A stretch of 64,000 nucleotides of DNA from Pomacea canaliculata. Lineage: Eukaryota; Mollusca; Gastropoda; Architaenioglossa; Ampullariidae. Shown here one piece after another: positions 60,763 to 64,000 of the stretch; position 1 is the first letter of the stretch; each line of letters begins with the position of its first letter. The stretch is from assembly GCF_003073045.1 (NCBI RefSeq), contig NC_037593.1, positions 2,161,525 to 2,225,524 on the forward strand, in the 5' to 3' direction. Both the position numbers and the translations under genes were made by a program. A model generated the notes under the pieces. That model was not told the origin of the DNA, searched no databases, and was given only the letters and a program-made list of their open reading frames with translations.

Positions 60763-61792
60763 TTAATATATGATGGGAGGGGAAGGTCCACAAGGACAAG
60801 GCCCTATGAAGTCACATGTACAGGGGCCAGATACTAGTGTACTGACAACAGAGTTCGTCTCTCCTTTAGTCAGTACACCAAACAGACTCGGCTTCATAGC
60901 ATCCGCTGAAAAAAGGAAAGATAGACTGATGAAACAAACCGATACAAGTTCTATCAAAACATGTTGAAACCCTAAATATATTTTTAGGATTATTTACTGG
61001 ATCCAAGAGGCAGAGAATAGTGAGTGTGAGCCAGAGCTAGCGAATACATCGTAAGATGTCCCTGTCTACAACCTGAAGTGATGATGATGATGATGATGAT
61101 GAGGATGAGGATGATGATGAGGATGATGATGATGATTACATGATAAATTAAAAAAAATCTTCCTACAACTAACAGGACATGGACCTTTTTTTTTCTGTGT
61201 CTGATGCTGAGCTGCCTCATGTGTTTAAACAAGTTTATAAACCACGTGACATACAGGTAATGTCCAGGTAATGTCAAGGCAATATACACAACATAAACAT
61301 AATGAAAAGAGCTTGGCATCGCCTTTTGGTGGTTGGTAATGATGTGCTGCAGACAGCACTTTTCTTACAAACAATTGTTGGTGAGGGTGGCGCTAGTCTC
61401 TTCCTCCCTCCCACACCTGGACAAGTCAGGTGCCCCTCCCACAGCAGGTCAACTAGGGAAGGGGGACGTTTGATGTCAAACACAGGTTTCAGGTTAAAAT
61501 CTCGTGTTCACATGTTCACATGATCAGTTTCCTACACGAAATTGGTAATCATCAACACCAGTGCATGCAACGGACTACGCATGCGCAGTATCATCAACAT
61601 TGACAATCTCATTACATCTTGATGCATTGATGCATCTTGTATTCTGCTCATGAAACACAAGACTGATAACCTAGTCACGTGCAATCTATTTTTACCGTCT
61701 GCCGACGTGTCAAGGGACGTGGTCAGCTGACACATCACCACCAGAGCAGCCACAACGACCACCAAGCGTCCCTGCATGCTGACTGTCATCAT
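60763..61792 (-). CDS. Secreted CxC-x5-CxC peptide precursor, copy H
   Basis: Predicted 79 aa (74 from 61777). The signal exon is 61696-61806 and the last exon 60763-60905, with the same phase and acceptor as the others. The untranslated exon ends at 62052 and AATAAA lies at 60727-60732. The core reads CTCDFIGPCPCGP with a variant end PSPPIIY. As in F, the last residues differ while the cysteine core is kept. Confidence 0.75.
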
Positions 61793-62145
61793 AAACACAT
61801 ACAACTCTGTAAATAACAGTGAATTGTACACAACAGCAGACACACCGGACTTTGTAAACAGTTCTCATGTCATAAGACAAACCTACCAAAACATGTTCAT
61901 TAGTAAACATTGAGTAAACTTCATTTATTTTTACAAGCTGATTAAGGATGAGATAAAATGAAACATGGAGTGGATGTAAGAAACAGCACACATCAACAGT
62001 TATAATTTGATATAAGGTAATACACAATTTAAACATCTACATGACACTTACTGTTGAATGCCTCGATCCTTACTTCTACTGAGGAATTTAGAGAAAACGG
62101 TTTGCTCTCTCAAATCATGAAACTGCCAGCTTGCAGTTGTCAGGC

Positions 62146-62152
62146 TTTTATA
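62146..62152 (-). promoter_or_regulatory. TATA box of CxC peptide gene H
   Basis: TATAAAA on the minus strand, conserved position. Confidence 0.75.
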
Positions 62153-62265
62153 TCCTCCCGAGAGGAGGACGAATGGAGGGAAGGACAGATGAGGGAGGAG
62201 CAACAGGTTGATTGGCTCCTGCTTGCTTGCGTCTTCGCTTGTTTGTTTGTTTGGTTTTTTTTTTC

Positions 62266-62505
62266 CAAAGTGAATCCAAATGTTTCTCTTTGTTCAGCAG
62301 TGCTTTTAGGCCCTTGGTCACCCAAGGTTTGTTGTTAGGATAAACATACACTGCTTTGATGGACTGGTGCAATCAACACTATTTTACTCCTCACTTTTAC
62401 TCCTAACTGTTTGTTAAATGTCTGTATGGGTATGTGAGCAAAGACAAATTTCTGTCCTCCTGGGCAGACAATAAAGTCTGTTTTGATTTTGATTTGATTT
62501 TGATC
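62266..62505. mobile_element. LINE fragment with 5' inversion
   Basis: The right part (about 62365-62505, plus strand) is a LINE-type 3' end: GGGCAGACAATAAAGTCTG followed by a TTTTGATTTTGAT tail. The left part (62266-62350) reads on the minus strand as PNNKPWVTKGLKALLNKEKH, a phrase typical of LINE ORF2 between endonuclease and reverse transcriptase. The uninterrupted locus is seen in unit E (CCAAAGTGGATC at about 41400). Confidence 0.7.
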
Positions 62506-62769
62506 CACTTTCTCAATCACTTCTGTTTGCCTTGTAATTATTGTTTTGAAATTTTGTGGTTTTGCTGATGTTTACATTTTAATATTCATCACGTGTTTGT
62601 TGTTGTGACTGCCCTAGATATGATAGAGTTCATGCTGTATGTATTGACAGTGTGAGTGTTTACATTGACTTGTTTATCAAAACGTTTTAACGACTGTGAA
62701 GTAAGGAAGCAATGGTTGGTGAGAGAGCTGTAAACACAAAGTTAATCAAAGCCAGAGTTAATGATAATG

Positions 62770-64000
62770 TCATTATTCTAATGATTGCAGGAACTGCTAA
62801 TGACGAATTGTATTTGTGTTACCGTTGACATCCTCTATTATAAGTCATCTACTCATTCTCTCCTTTACCGCCAGTTAAAGCTCCTAGAACAAAACTCATT
62901 TTGGAAGAAGGAAGGAACAGAGGAGCTCAGCTCTCTAAATGTCAGTCCCACACCTTCATGAGTGACTGGTGGACAATATAATAAATAACTTTGATGTCAT
63001 CTTCAGTTTTCATCTGCTGTCTTGAGATTGAAGTCAACATATTTTATTACACAAATTAAAAACGTAAAACAAATAAAGTTTTCAGTTTATTTCTCTTGTG
63101 TGAAGTCTCAGATTCCTTCTTTCTTCTCTGTTCGTCAGACACTGAGTCATCATGCGACACCTGGCGCTTGCACACCTGTTGGTAGGTGACTTCTGTTTTT
63201 ATCATCTCAAATATATGTACTTCTTGATTATATGCTTTAACAGCCATTAGTATTATTCTCTTACGATGAGTTATTATTCATTGACGATGTGTGCAGTGTG
63301 AGAAGGATGACTAGTAGGATGCTGTGTGTCTCACCCTGTGTAGTCTGTGTGTATGTACTTGATACAAATGTTTTACAAACACTTCATCAAGACTGATTTT
63401 AGAAGGCATGATGTAAAGTACATATGCTAAGAAATAAATAACAAGAATATTTTGCTACAGACTTCAAGTATTTTTTGGGGATAGCGATACATTATTTATC
63501 GACAACATAGACGAGTAGACAGATGATCAAAACAAAAGTATGTGTCCAATGTTTGTGTGTGTATCGTGAACCACAAGATATTGTTCCTCAGGAAACTGTT
63601 CATGTTGGTGACAGTTATGACGAGTCTCTGTTCACCAACATTAACACAATACTGCCGGTTAGTGTTCACTGTTCACAGTCTGACACACGGCTTGTGTTTC
63701 CAGTCTGTCTTTTCCCCAAACACGAAAACTGAAGGACGTGCGACGAGAAGAAGCCACCTCTACCTCCCTTTCACCCATTGCCCGCACTTTACACCAGGCA
63801 AACTATGTCAGTCTTGAGGTTGATGAAGTGTTTGACATTGTTGTTATGGTTATTATGGTTGATAAGATGGATGCTGTTGTAACTTCGCTCTGAGGGCTTG
63901 TCAGATGGACAACTTTAGTTTCAATGCTCGTGCACATTGTCGTCTTGCTGTCGTGTTTTTTCTTGTTAAAAAGATGTTAAGATGATAATGAAGTCATCTG
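62770..64000 (+). pseudogene. Broken copy of the subfamily 2 peptide gene
   Basis: It matches 30003-31812 in order, starting inside intron 1, so promoter and first exon are absent. The signal exon (63152-63181) has lost 46 bp between MRHLA and the donor, which changes the exon phase from 1 to 0. The whole last exon (31355-31756 in the intact gene) is deleted near 63943. It runs off the right edge of the window. Confidence 0.8.

Larger units (their letters stand above)
60380..62765 (-). repeat. Tandem array unit H (partial, last)
   Basis: Fourth unit. Beyond the promoter it continues with sequence like 41360-41672 of unit E, interrupted by a LINE piece, and then switches at about 62767 to the subfamily 2 duplication. 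Confidence 0.85.

Noticed and set aside
1-64000. CRISPR arrays, bacterial operons, rRNA genes, replication origins
   Set aside because: The tandem repeats are head-to-tail minisatellites without unique spacers, and all gene signals are eukaryotic; no rRNA-like sequence was seen.

Overview
The window looks like repeat-rich nuclear DNA from a lophotrochozoan animal, most likely a gastropod mollusc. The reasons are long CA/GT and trinucleotide microsatellites, intron-bearing genes with TATA boxes and AATAAA signals, hAT, pogo/Tigger and LINE debris, and three intronless rhodopsin-class receptors of the kind that form expanded chemoreceptor-like sets in molluscs. The species call is inference; nothing prokaryotic, mitochondrial or ribosomal was seen.

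The main content is a family of small secreted-peptide genes that no long open reading frame reveals, because each coding sequence is split over two short exons. Nine apparently complete members and one broken copy share one gene plan: a TATA box, a short untranslated first exon, an exon coding a signal peptide (type MRHVLMVVAVLVVLCQLT) that stops one base into a codon (phase 1), and a last exon with unrelated mature sequence. Subfamily 1 has four minus-strand genes (CDS 1213-1660, 3778-4226, 11381-11981, 24313-25227) with a KKR or TKR processing site followed, in three of them, by an Arg/Pro-rich C-terminal peptide. Subfamily 2 is one plus-strand gene (30399-31628) coding an acidic, proline-rich protein with two internal repeats, plus a damaged copy at 62770-64000. 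Subfamily 3 is a four-copy tandem array (38171 to about 62765, minus strand) coding a peptide with a CxC-x5-CxC cysteine pattern.

Between these lie three intact class A GPCR genes. Two form an inverted duplication (15930-16985 plus; 20412-21452 minus) and one stands alone (34042-35079 minus). They lack the usual extracellular disulfide and have altered DRY and NPxxY motifs. Peptide genes and receptors sharing one locus suggests, but does not show, a chemical-signalling or defence cluster.

Mobile DNA is well dated by the tandem array. Two hAT elements (38758-40087 and 44084-47415, the latter carrying a nested TA-flanked MITE), a Tigger-like element (58120-58938) and a 3.5-kb composite insertion (51106-54580) each sit in only one array copy, and the other copies preserve the empty site. 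Another Tigger-like remnant is at 18005-18524. LINE 3' fragments lie at 14779-15082, 19030-19315, 21940-22170, 22915-23133, 33480-33910 and 62266-62505. Long stretches at 5.0-7.6, 8.4-9.7, 12.7-14.5, 26.0-29.9, 31.6-33.5 and 35.1-36.4 kb show no gene I can support.
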